Shown here piece after piece: positions 53,435 to 61,255 of a DNA stretch of 64,000 bases. A program made the translations under genes and the position numbers. Origin of the DNA: Bog-756 sp963745955 (lineage in GTDB: Bacteria > Actinomycetota > Acidimicrobiia > Acidimicrobiales > RAAP-2); assembly GCA_963745955.1 (NCBI GenBank), contig CAVUZI010000014.1:1-64000 (forward strand), read 5' to 3'. The stretch's first letter is position 1, and each line of letters starts with the position of its first letter. The notes under the pieces were generated by a model. That model searched no databases. It saw nothing but the letters and a program-made list of their open reading frames with translations, and was not told the origin of the DNA.

Positions 53435-54300
53435 TGGCGGTCCGGCCGACACGTGTCGTCGACGCTCATGTGCACCTCTGGGACCCCGCCAGAACCGACT
53501 GGTATCCGTACCTCTCGCACCCTCCGCAGCAAGGCCCCGGCGATGCGTCGAGGATGTACCGCCGCTTCGATATCGACACCTATCGGGCCGAGTCGGCCAG
53601 GTGGAACGTCGAAAAGTTCATCAACGTCGCCGCCGCCACCGGTCGCCATTCGATCGAGGAGACCATCGAGCTCGACGACAATGCCGACGTCGGCGGCGGT
53701 CCCGATGCCATCGTCGGCGGTCTTCCACCGACCGACACGGTGGCCGAGGCCATCGAGCTCCTCGACCGGCAGATGGCTGCTTCACGGTTCCGCGGGGTGC
53801 GCCCCATGGGCATCCACGAGGGGCCAGTCCCTGACGTCGGAGTCCTCGAGGCCCTGAGGGAGCGTAATCTGTTGTTCGAGCTCATGACCCATACCGATCA
53901 GCTCCAGGTGGCGGCGGAGCGGCTCGCCGGCTCGGAGGATCTGACCGTCGTCGTCGAGCACACCGGATGGCCGCGCTCCGCCACGGACGAGGAGCGCTCC
54001 ATCTGGCGGGTTGGCATCGATGCCCTGGCCGGCCTCGGCGACAACGTCGTGTGCAAGCTCTCCGGCCTGGCCATGCCGTTCGGGTCCATGAGCGCAGACG
54101 CCCTTGCTCCCTGGCTCGAGTACGCCATCGAGGCCTTCGGCGTCGATCGGTGTATGTTCGCCAGCAACTTCCCCGTCGACGCCATGTACGGCACGTTCGA
54201 CGATCTCTACGAAGCGTTCAGCGCCGTGACGGCCGGACTCGACGGTGAATCCCGCGAGAAGCTCTTTGCCGCAAACGCGGAGCGCGTCTATCGCTGTTAG
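53434..54300 (+). CDS. Amidohydrolase-2 family metal-dependent hydrolase
   Basis: The product has 288 residues. The metal-binding HVHLWDPA at the N terminus, HEGP, EHTGWPRS, and FASNFPVDAMYG (metal/catalytic Asp) define the lactonase/TIM-barrel amidohydrolase 2 family. Many members are lactonases, so it may open the lactone made by the Baeyer-Villiger monooxygenase two genes upstream. ATG 53434 is coupled to the SDR stop by one base. Confidence 0.9.
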   Translation: MAVRPTRVVDAHVHLWDPARTDWYPYLSHPPQQGPGDASRMYRRFDIDTYRAESARWNVEKFINVAAATGRHSIEETIELDDNADVGGGPDAIVGGLPPTDTVAEAIELLDRQMAASRFRGVRPMGIHEGPVPDVGVLEALRERNLLFELMTHTDQLQVAAERLAGSEDLTVVVEHTGWPRSATDEERSIWRVGIDALAGLGDNVVCKLSGLAMPFGSMSADALAPWLEYAIEAFGVDRCMFASNFPVDAMYGTFDDLYEAFSAVTAGLDGESREKLFAANAERVYRC

Positions 54301-54364
54301 GCGGGCGTCGTCACCTGGGTTGGAATGCCGGTGGCCGCCCGGGGCCGACCGCCAGACGGTCTGT

Positions 54365-54799
54365 TCAGCCGGGCAGGGGGGCGAGCACGGTGAAGGAGAT
54401 GGTGCTCACCGCAGCCAGCCGATCGGCAGCCAGGTCGCGCACGTCGACGTGGACGACAACCGATCGCTGCCCCCGGCGCAGCACCTTCCCTTCGGCGCGG
54501 GCCGGTCCTTCGACGATCGGGGCCAGGAAATGGATGCTCAGGTCGTTGGTGGCCGAACTGTGCCCGACGGCGGCACCGTCCATCGCCAACCGACCTGCCA
54601 CCACGTCGACCAGCGTGGCGATGAGCCCTCCCTGGAGACCGCCTCGGCTGTTTGACAACCGGGGAGTCACCGGCATTTCCACGGCCAGATCCACGCCCTC
54701 CACATGGACGTCGGTCATGCCCAGCGACGAAAAGATGTGGTCGCCCGACCGCAGTGCCTCCTGTACGTCGCGCCGGGCCCTGTTGGTCGCCTCGTTCAC
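54365..54799 (-). CDS. Hotdog-fold thioesterase (PaaI family)
   Basis: The product has 144 residues. A typical hotdog core: LSNSRGGLQGGLIATLVDVVAG (active-site helix, with GG-x-QGG), ATNDLSIHFLAP and VHVDVRDLAADRLAAVSTISFTV. It hydrolyses acyl- or aryl-CoA thioesters. Convergent with the amidohydrolase; ATG 54799. Confidence 0.88.
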   Translation of the reverse strand: MNEATNRARRDVQEALRSGDHIFSSLGMTDVHVEGVDLAVEMPVTPRLSNSRGGLQGGLIATLVDVVAGRLAMDGAAVGHSSATNDLSIHFLAPIVEGPARAEGKVLRRGQRSVVVHVDVRDLAADRLAAVSTISFTVLAPLPG

Positions 54800-54883
54800 G
54801 TGGCAACGCTAGCAAGCCGGGGTACGACCGAATCGAACAGAAGCGGGAGACAGCTGCGCCGAACCGGATGGGTGGAAGCCCGG

Positions 54884-55426
54884 TCAGACCGGTCGACCCA
54901 GGAAGGCCAGCAGCTTGTCCTGATCGTCTGCATCGACGGCCGGCTCGAGCTTCGGGCCGTAGAAACCAGGGCTCCGCAACAGCTCATCGATGGGCACGAG
55001 GTTGGCGAGGGCCATGGTGCAGGCCTCGGGAACCAGTCGGTCGTCGGCGTGGACGGCCCTGGCCAGGTCCCACGTGTGAACCAGGAGGTCGCTGAGCGGG
55101 AAGCCGAGCCCGTCCCTGGCCGTCATCGTCCCAAACGGCAGTTCCACGGTCTCATCCAGCGCCCCCGGCGCGCTGAGTGCAACATCGGCAGCCTCTCGCA
55201 CGGTCCCCCAGACCCGGACGAGATCAGCGCCTGTGGCGTCGATGGCGTCGGCCGCCCCGAGGGCTTTCGGGACCATCCTCTGTGCTCCGATGGCGTGGTC
55301 GACGAGCTGGTTGACGTCCCAGTCCGGGCAACCGGTCGGTGCCGACCACTCTTGTGGACCGACAGCCGCCAGGCGTTCCGTGAATCCGTCCGCCACCTCC
55401 CGCCAGATCGCCAACAGTTCACTCAT
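54884..55426 (-). CDS. Mycothiol-dependent maleylpyruvate isomerase-like / TIGR03086 protein
   Basis: The product has 180 residues. DinB-like four-helix fold with metal-site histidines in LVDHAIGAQ and LLVHTWDLARAV and the DWDVNQLVDH start region (CPDWDVNQLV). These proteins are mycothiol-dependent transferases in actinobacteria. ATG 55426 is chosen because GGAGGAG precedes it; upstream residues are unsupported. Function beyond the family is unknown. Confidence 0.85.
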   Translation of the reverse strand: MSELLAIWREVADGFTERLAAVGPQEWSAPTGCPDWDVNQLVDHAIGAQRMVPKALGAADAIDATGADLVRVWGTVREAADVALSAPGALDETVELPFGTMTARDGLGFPLSDLLVHTWDLARAVHADDRLVPEACTMALANLVPIDELLRSPGFYGPKLEPAVDADDQDKLLAFLGRPV

Positions 55427-55622
55427 CGGTGCTCCTCCGATTCGATGGGCCCCCGGTGCGGGCGGCTCCGTGTTCGGACCTGATCCGCGTGGCACCTGTC
55501 CACCTGGCCGTTCGCCCGACCACCACCGTATACCCGGACCGACCGACGCACTGCGGCGCGCCGAGACCGACCGGGGCGGGAGAAACGGTGAACAGAACCA
55601 CCACCCTGCTCGTAGACCTACA

Positions 55623-55647
55623 GCACGACCCGCTGTCCGGGTCGTGC
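55623..55647 (+). promoter_or_regulatory. Perfect hairpin in the 5' leader of the membrane gene
   Basis: GCACGACCC (55623-55631) and GGGTCGTGC (55639-55647) form a 9-bp perfect stem with a 7-nt loop, 16 bp before the AAAGGAG site. It could be an operator dyad or an RNA structure affecting translation. Confidence 0.4.
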
Positions 55648-55677
55648 CCCCTCGAACACTCCAAAGGAGTCAGCGCC

Positions 55678-56208
55678 ATGCCAGCAGCGTCGCCGATGCG
55701 AGTCCCACCGTACCAACCTGTCATGAGGTTCCTCCTTCGCGATGACACCCGGACCCCCGTTCCGCTGCTCGTCGTGGGCGCCGGTCTGGCGCTGGCCATC
55801 GCCGTGATCCATCTCCAGGACCAGGGCGGTCTCCTGGGCGACCAATCACCCACGTGGTTGAAGTACGGCTATTACCTTGTCGAGATCGGCAGCACCGTCA
55901 GCGCCGCACTCATCATTCGGGGGAAGGCCCTCGGCTGGCTTCTCGGACTGGCGTCAAGCGCCGGGTCTCTGACCGGATACCTCCTGTCGCGAAGCGTCGG
56001 CCTGCCCGGCGACCCCGGTGACGTCGGCAACTGGGGCTACCTCCTCGGCACCGTGAGCCTGATCGTCGAAGGAAGCTTCATCGTCCTCGCCGTGTTCTGC
56101 CTGGCCAGGATAGGGAGCGATTCTCGGCCTGCTGTTCCCCAGACGGTGCACTTGATGGACGCGACGCCCCCGCGTCGTTCTGCGATGGTCGCCGAAGGGG
56201 TCGACTGA
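55678..56208 (+). CDS. Four-helix membrane protein, unknown function
   Basis: The product has 176 residues. Four hydrophobic segments: PLLVVGAGLALAIAVIHL (about 28), YGYYLVEIGSTVSAALII (about 63), GWLLGLASSAGSLTGYLL (about 85) and LLGTVSLIVEGSFIVLAVFC (about 125), with a short polar C terminus. No family recognised. ATG 55678 sits eight bases after AAAGGAG; upstream frames overlap the leader hairpin. Confidence 0.7.
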   Translation: MPAASPMRVPPYQPVMRFLLRDDTRTPVPLLVVGAGLALAIAVIHLQDQGGLLGDQSPTWLKYGYYLVEIGSTVSAALIIRGKALGWLLGLASSAGSLTGYLLSRSVGLPGDPGDVGNWGYLLGTVSLIVEGSFIVLAVFCLARIGSDSRPAVPQTVHLMDATPPRRSAMVAEGVD

Positions 56209-56334
56209 CCCCGCCGGGCTTCGGCTCCGACTCGGGCGCCGGATGGGCGTCGGTACCCGACACGGTGTTCCGAGTGGATCGGCCGATGACGGGCCACCAT
56301 GATGGGGCGGACGTCCGTCAAGGAGAGCCGCCCG

Positions 56335-58896
56335 ATGAGCCGTGACCACCAGCCAGTCCGATTGCACATGGTGGGAAACGCCCACATCGATCCGATGTGG
56401 ATCTGGGACTGGCGGGAAGGCATGCACGAGGTCCTCCAGACGTTCAGGTCGGCGGTAGACCGGCTGGACGAGGAGCCCACGCTCACCTTCACGGCCAGCT
56501 CCGCCAGTTATTACCACTGGGTGGAACAGGTCTCGCCTGAGCTGTTCGGACGCATCAAGGAGCTCCTGGCCCAGGGCCGCTGGATCGTGACCGGGGGCCA
56601 ATGGGTCGAACCGGACTGCAATCTGCCGAGCGGTGAGTCGGTCTGCCGGCAGTTTCTCTACGGCCAGCGGTACCTGGCCGAGCACCTCGGAGTCACCGCC
56701 ACGGTCGGGTACAACATCGATTCGTTCGGTCATGCCGGCACGCTGCCCCAGCTGCTGGTCGGCAGCGGCATCGAGTCGTACGTCATGATGCGGCCAGGGG
56801 AGCATGAAAAGACCATCGCTTCTCCGGCTTTCTGGTGGGAGGGTGTTGACGGCACAACAGTGCCCGCCTACCGCATCCCCTACGAGTATGGGACCGAGGG
56901 GAGGCACGAGGACGAGGTGCTCCGCAAGAGGAGTGCGGAGCTCCTCGAACGGAGCAGCCAGCTCGGCTATCCGCTCATGGCCTTCTTCGGTGTGGGCGAC
57001 CATGGCGGAGGGCCCACCCGCCTGGCCATGCGCACCATCCGCGAGCTGTCGACGTCCAGCGAAGGGTCGGTCGCGTTCAGCAGCCCGCCTGCCTATTTCG
57101 AGGCCCTGCGCGATGCCCTGGCCCGTGGCCAGGCGGAGCTCCCGCGGGTCACCGGCGAGCTCCAGTGGCACGCCGTGGGCTGCTACTCGGTCCGGGCCTC
57201 GCTCAAGCGGGCGAATGCCCGGGCCGAGGACGCGCTGGTGACGGCGGAGAAGATGGCCGAGCTGTGCCGCATGTTGACCGGGCGCATGGTAGACGTACGG
57301 GCAGAGCTGGCCGAGGCCTGGCGCGGCGTGCTGTTCGCTCAGTTCCATGACGCCCTGGGGGGAACCTGCACCGACCCGGCCAACGTCGTCGTCGAGCAGT
57401 CGCTGGCCTCCGCCGAGGCCCGAGCCGACCGGGTGGCCATTCTGGCCGCCCACACCATCGTCGAGTCGGTCGACACCTGGGTCGACGGAGCCGAGCGTGC
57501 CGAGGGCATCCAATCGGCCATCTCCGGAATGCCGGTGCCCGTGATCGTGTTCAACCCTCTGTCCTGGCCTGTCACCGGGATCGTGTCCATTCCCCACCCG
57601 ATGGCCGTGGCCACCTCGGCATCGGGTCATCGGCAGCCGGTGCAACAGATCCCCTCGGGGGAGGTCACCCACAGCCCCACCCGCAGCCTGATGCAGCTGT
57701 CGGTGCCGCCCTTCGGCTACCGCCGGTACTGGCTTCACGTTGTCGACCCCGATCCGGGGACACCCACCGGGGATACCCCGCCGGCTGTGGCCGTGGCCGA
57801 TGACCCGGTCGGCCCCGGCCTGGCCAACGGGCTTCTCCGAGCTGTCGTCGATCCCGGTACCGGCGCCCTGACCAGTCTGGTGGTGGCATCCGGGGAGGAG
57901 GGTGAGTGGGAGCTGATCGCAGAGGGTGGCGTGCTCCCTGTGGTGATCGACGACGTCAGTGACACCTGGTCTCACGGGACCGTCCGCTACCAGGGCGAGG
58001 AGCGAGGAGGCGAGCTGGTGAGCGTCGCCGTCGTCGAGGAAGGCCCGGTTCGGTCAACGATCAGGAGCACCTGGTCGCTGGCCCACTCCACCGTGGTCCA
58101 AGAGGTGTCCCTCTACCAGGGCCGCCCGTTCGTGGAGCTGCGCCTCACCATCGACTGGCACGAGTCGGGCCAGCTCATGAAGGTGGTGGTCCCGACCTCG
58201 ATCGTCGAACCCTCCAGCGCGGCGGGCGCTCCGTACGGTTTCGTCGAGCGGCCCTGTTCCGGCCACGAGGAGCCCATGGTGCACTGGATCGACCTCTCCG
58301 ACGGGCGCCGAGGAGTGGCCGTCACCTCCGATGGGGCGGGAGGCTACGACGCTCTCGGCGCACGCCTGCGTCTCACGGCCCTCCGGAGCCCCAGGGTTGC
58401 CGACCACGGCTGGGGCTGGGGCAACGATGATCCCGTTGCCTATCCGGTCACCGACCAGGGGCTCCACCAGTTGCGCTTCCGTCTCACCCCGCACCTGGGA
58501 ACGTGGGCCGGCGCAGAGGTCGCCCGGATGGCCGAAGAGCAACGGGTGGAGGTACCCGTCGTCCTCGACACCTGGCACCGTGGCCGCCTCGGGCCCGAAG
58601 CCAGCGCCATGGACGTGGGGGGCGATGGCGTCGTGGTGCCGGTGGTCAAACGGGCCGAGATGGGAACGGGTGCCGTGCTGCGGGTGTGGGAGGTGGCAGG
58701 AAGGCCGAGCCGGGCCCGGGTGTCGCTTCCCGTGCAGGACCGGTCGTGGACGGGCGACCTCGGTCCCCACCAGGTGCGTACCATCTTCGTGCCCGACGAT
58801 CCGATGCGATCGGTGTGCGACCTCGACATTCCCGAGCTTGCCCTCGGAGTCCCTTCCGCACCACCTCCGTCGGGAACGGGTGGAGCTCAGTCGTGA
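56335..58896 (+). CDS. GH38 alpha-mannosidase-type glycoside hydrolase
   Basis: The product has 853 residues. The zinc-binding HIDPMWIWDW start, catalytic nucleophile Asp in NIDSFGHAGTLPQLL, GGQWVEPDCNLPSGES, GVGDHGGGPTR and a long C-terminal beta-rich domain are typical of bacterial GH38. It would release mannose from oligosaccharides or glycosides; no signal peptide, so cytoplasmic. ATG 56335 preferred over 56299 because AAGGAG lies nine bases upstream. Its stop overlaps the SIS gene start (GTGA). Confidence 0.93.
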   Translation: MSRDHQPVRLHMVGNAHIDPMWIWDWREGMHEVLQTFRSAVDRLDEEPTLTFTASSASYYHWVEQVSPELFGRIKELLAQGRWIVTGGQWVEPDCNLPSGESVCRQFLYGQRYLAEHLGVTATVGYNIDSFGHAGTLPQLLVGSGIESYVMMRPGEHEKTIASPAFWWEGVDGTTVPAYRIPYEYGTEGRHEDEVLRKRSAELLERSSQLGYPLMAFFGVGDHGGGPTRLAMRTIRELSTSSEGSVAFSSPPAYFEALRDALARGQAELPRVTGELQWHAVGCYSVRASLKRANARAEDALVTAEKMAELCRMLTGRMVDVRAELAEAWRGVLFAQFHDALGGTCTDPANVVVEQSLASAEARADRVAILAAHTIVESVDTWVDGAERAEGIQSAISGMPVPVIVFNPLSWPVTGIVSIPHPMAVATSASGHRQPVQQIPSGEVTHSPTRSLMQLSVPPFGYRRYWLHVVDPDPGTPTGDTPPAVAVADDPVGPGLANGLLRAVVDPGTGALTSLVVASGEEGEWELIAEGGVLPVVIDDVSDTWSHGTVRYQGEERGGELVSVAVVEEGPVRSTIRSTWSLAHSTVVQEVSLYQGRPFVELRLTIDWHESGQLMKVVVPTSIVEPSSAAGAPYGFVERPCSGHEEPMVHWIDLSDGRRGVAVTSDGAGGYDALGARLRLTALRSPRVADHGWGWGNDDPVAYPVTDQGLHQLRFRLTPHLGTWAGAEVARMAEEQRVEVPVVLDTWHRGRLGPEASAMDVGGDGVVVPVVKRAEMGTGAVLRVWEVAGRPSRARVSLPVQDRSWTGDLGPHQVRTIFVPDDPMRSVCDLDIPELALGVPSAPPPSGTGGAQS

Positions 58897-59546
58897 GGTC
58901 GAGGCCGGCACGGTTCACGGGTCTGTTCGAGCGTCACGCCGAGCTCCGGCCGATCGCCGCCCAGCTCGACGCGGCCTTCGGCCTCCTCGTCCGGACATAC
59001 GAAGGTCGAGGGACCGTGTACGTCGGCGGGAACGGCGGGAGTGCGGCCGATTCCGAACACATCGTGGGAGAGCTGATGAAGGGAATGGCACGTCGTCGGC
59101 CCCTCACCGACAGCATGCGCTGCGCCCTGGCCGCGGCCGCCCCCGTCGGCTTCGACGAGGATGCGACCTACCTGGCCGACCGGCTCGAACGGGCTCTCCC
59201 CACGGTGAGCCTGACCAGCCAGACCGCCCTCATCTCGGCGGTGGCCAATGACACCGCAGGTGACATGTCGATGGCACAGCAGGTCCACGGCTATGGCCGG
59301 CCGGGCGATACGTTTTGGGCACTGTCGACATCGGGACGGTCCCGCAATGTCGTGCTCGCCGCCATCGCGGCCCGGGCGGTGGGAGTGGGGGTGCTGGCCC
59401 TGACGGGTGACCCCGGTGAGCCTCTCGGGCCACTCGCCGATGTGTGGGTACAGGTCCCAACGGCGGACGTAGCCGGTGCCCAGGAGCTCCACCTGGCCGT
59501 CTACCATGCCATGTGCGTGGCGTTGGAGGAGGAATTCTTCGGGTGA
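58893..59546 (+). CDS. SIS-domain sugar isomerase (GmhA-like)
   Basis: The product has 217 residues. SIS motifs GNGGSAADSEHIVGELMKG, STSGRSRNVVLAAIAARAVG and LTGDPG, with a C-terminal LHLAVYHAMCVALEEEF helix, resemble phosphoheptose isomerase GmhA. Unlike GmhA operons there are no heptose kinase/phosphatase or ADP-heptose genes; coupling to an alpha-mannosidase suggests a mannose-derived substrate. GTG 58893 overlaps the mannosidase stop. Confidence 0.85.
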   Translation: MRSRPARFTGLFERHAELRPIAAQLDAAFGLLVRTYEGRGTVYVGGNGGSAADSEHIVGELMKGMARRRPLTDSMRCALAAAAPVGFDEDATYLADRLERALPTVSLTSQTALISAVANDTAGDMSMAQQVHGYGRPGDTFWALSTSGRSRNVVLAAIAARAVGVGVLALTGDPGEPLGPLADVWVQVPTADVAGAQELHLAVYHAMCVALEEEFFG

Positions 59547-59583
59547 TTCCTCCTGCGGTTCCCCACCGGGGTGGTCCTGGTCC

Positions 59584-60468
59584 GTGCTGACGGTTCTTGC
59601 TGCGCTGGTCGTGCTGGCCGGCGCCGGATTCTGTGCCTTCCAACGCAAGAGGTACGGGTTCGTCTCCCCGGTCTGTGCCTTCTACAGGTTCGTTGCCCTC
59701 CTCCCCTCCGGGCTCGGGGATCACATCACCCCGCCGACGTTCGGCACCCTCCAGCGATTGACCGTCGGGGAGATCGCCCGGGCCCGCTCCACCTCGAAGG
59801 CCAGGGTCGTCAACGTCCCCCACCACTTCGGCGTCGCCCTCTCCAGCCGCGATTGGGAAAGGGTCAAAGAGAGCCCCGGGTTCTTCCTCTCCGACACGGC
59901 TGTTGCGGCCGAGGAGCTCGCCGTGAAGCGGGGCTGGGGGATCGAGGTGCATCTGGCACTGTCCTGGGTCGAGCGAGCCGACGTCCGGACCGGCCGTCCC
60001 TCTGTGGTTCCGATGGGTGGAGGGCGAACTGTGGAGTCGGACTCGCCGAACCATCTCGTCACGGTCAACGGTCCCGCCGGTCGGGGTCCGCCAGAGGTCG
60101 GACACAGGCGGCGGGGAGGGCCCGGACGCGACAGTGAAGGGTTCGAGCACGCCGGGTCGGAAGTCGATGTCGGGGCCCCGATCCTCGTCCTCGAGCCGCT
60201 CGAGCCCGACGCGCCCACCATCCACATGTCGCCGCACATGCGCAAGCTCCTCATCGGCCGGGACCACAATGCCGACGTGGTCATCGACCACGGTGAGATC
60301 TCGCGGCGTCAGTGCGAGATCGAGCGGGTCGACGACGCGTTCGTGGTCCGCGACCTGGGGTCCACCAACGGCACCCGGGTGAACGGTGCCGTAGTTACCG
60401 CGGGGTCCACGCTGGGCCCGGGAGACGTCTTGGAACTGGCGCGGTCGGTTTCGTACCGGCGCAGATGA
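59584..60468 (+). CDS. DUF3662-FHA protein with N-terminal membrane segment
   Basis: The product has 294 residues. One transmembrane helix at the N terminus (LTVLAALVVLAGAGFCAF), a DUF3662-like region about 50-135 (VVNVPHHFGVALSSRDWERV), a flexible linker, and a C-terminal FHA domain about 205-290 (HMRKLLIGRDHNADVVID ... SRRQCEIE ... RDLGSTNGTRVNG) that binds phosphothreonine. Mycobacterial FhaA has the same DUF3662+FHA order but no N-terminal helix, and acts with FtsZ/PknB-type signalling. GTG 59584. Confidence 0.85.
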   Translation: MLTVLAALVVLAGAGFCAFQRKRYGFVSPVCAFYRFVALLPSGLGDHITPPTFGTLQRLTVGEIARARSTSKARVVNVPHHFGVALSSRDWERVKESPGFFLSDTAVAAEELAVKRGWGIEVHLALSWVERADVRTGRPSVVPMGGGRTVESDSPNHLVTVNGPAGRGPPEVGHRRRGGPGRDSEGFEHAGSEVDVGAPILVLEPLEPDAPTIHMSPHMRKLLIGRDHNADVVIDHGEISRRQCEIERVDDAFVVRDLGSTNGTRVNGAVVTAGSTLGPGDVLELARSVSYRRR

Positions 60469-60480
60469 GCTCGATCGCCC

Positions 60481-60509
60481 ATCCTTCGGGATGCCGCCAG
60501 TCGGCGGCG
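60481..60509. terminator. Two adjacent hairpins between convergent genes
   Basis: CATCC-TTCG-GGATG (60481-60494, a UUCG-type tetraloop) and GCCGCC-AGTC-GGCGGC (60494-60509) lie between the FHA and GNAT stops. They probably terminate both convergent transcripts. Confidence 0.5.
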
Positions 60510-60520
60510 ATGGCGGATGG

Positions 60521-61171
60521 TCACGTCGGAACCGCGTGCGAGGCCGAGGGTGCGCGGAGCATGAACCACACCCGCGGACCACCATCGGGTGCCGCCTGCT
60601 CGGAACCGACGACGAACCCGTGACGCTCGTACCAGGGGACAGTGGAGGGATTGCCGGTCACGAGGAAGGTCGTCCCGCCGAGCTCGTCCGTTCGGGCCAG
60701 ACCGTGTTCGAGCAGGAGGCGGCCCCTGCCGTGGCCGCGACAACCCGTGTCGACGGCGACGAGGTCGAGGTACCAATGGGGTGTGGTCGGTCGATGGCGA
60801 TCGACCCACTCCCAGAATCGGACCAGTCGCTCGGGGTCTCCGCCGAGGCCGGCCAGGACCGGATTGACGACGGCGTCGATGGATGCGCCGTAGTCGGCAC
60901 CGGGCGGGAGCCAGGCCGCGACGGCGGACAGATCGTCGGTCACCCACAGCCAGCCCTCCGCCGACAGCTCGCGGGCCAGCTGGAGGAACTCGACCTCCAT
61001 CACCCTGGTGGGGTCGGCGCATGCCATGCACCAGGCTTCGATCGGATCGGTGGCGAATGCCCGGACCAGGAGGGCGGCGACGGGGACGATCTCGTCGGCT
61101 GAAGCTTTGCGGACCTGGAGCCGTGACTGGGCCGGACGGGCGAGGATGGGTCCGCCGCCTACCAGTGGCAC
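60521..61171 (-). CDS. GNAT-family N-acetyltransferase
   Basis: The product has 216 residues. The acetyl-CoA-binding signature of the family is visible: LDLVAVDTGCRGHGRGRLLL, LVTGNPSTVPWYERHGFVV. It starts LQVRKASADEIVPVAALLVRAF. Substrate unknown; possibly antibiotic or small-molecule acetylation. GTG start at 61171. Confidence 0.88.
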   Translation of the reverse strand: MPLVGGGPILARPAQSRLQVRKASADEIVPVAALLVRAFATDPIEAWCMACADPTRVMEVEFLQLARELSAEGWLWVTDDLSAVAAWLPPGADYGASIDAVVNPVLAGLGGDPERLVRFWEWVDRHRPTTPHWYLDLVAVDTGCRGHGRGRLLLEHGLARTDELGGTTFLVTGNPSTVPWYERHGFVVGSEQAAPDGGPRVWFMLRAPSASHAVPT

Positions 61172-61255
61172 GCCATGTAGGCGATATCCGCGGATGCCCT
61201 GCTGCGATCGGGCGGGGCGGCGCGCTGGAGTGTCTCCCTGGTCATCCGTGGCCCC

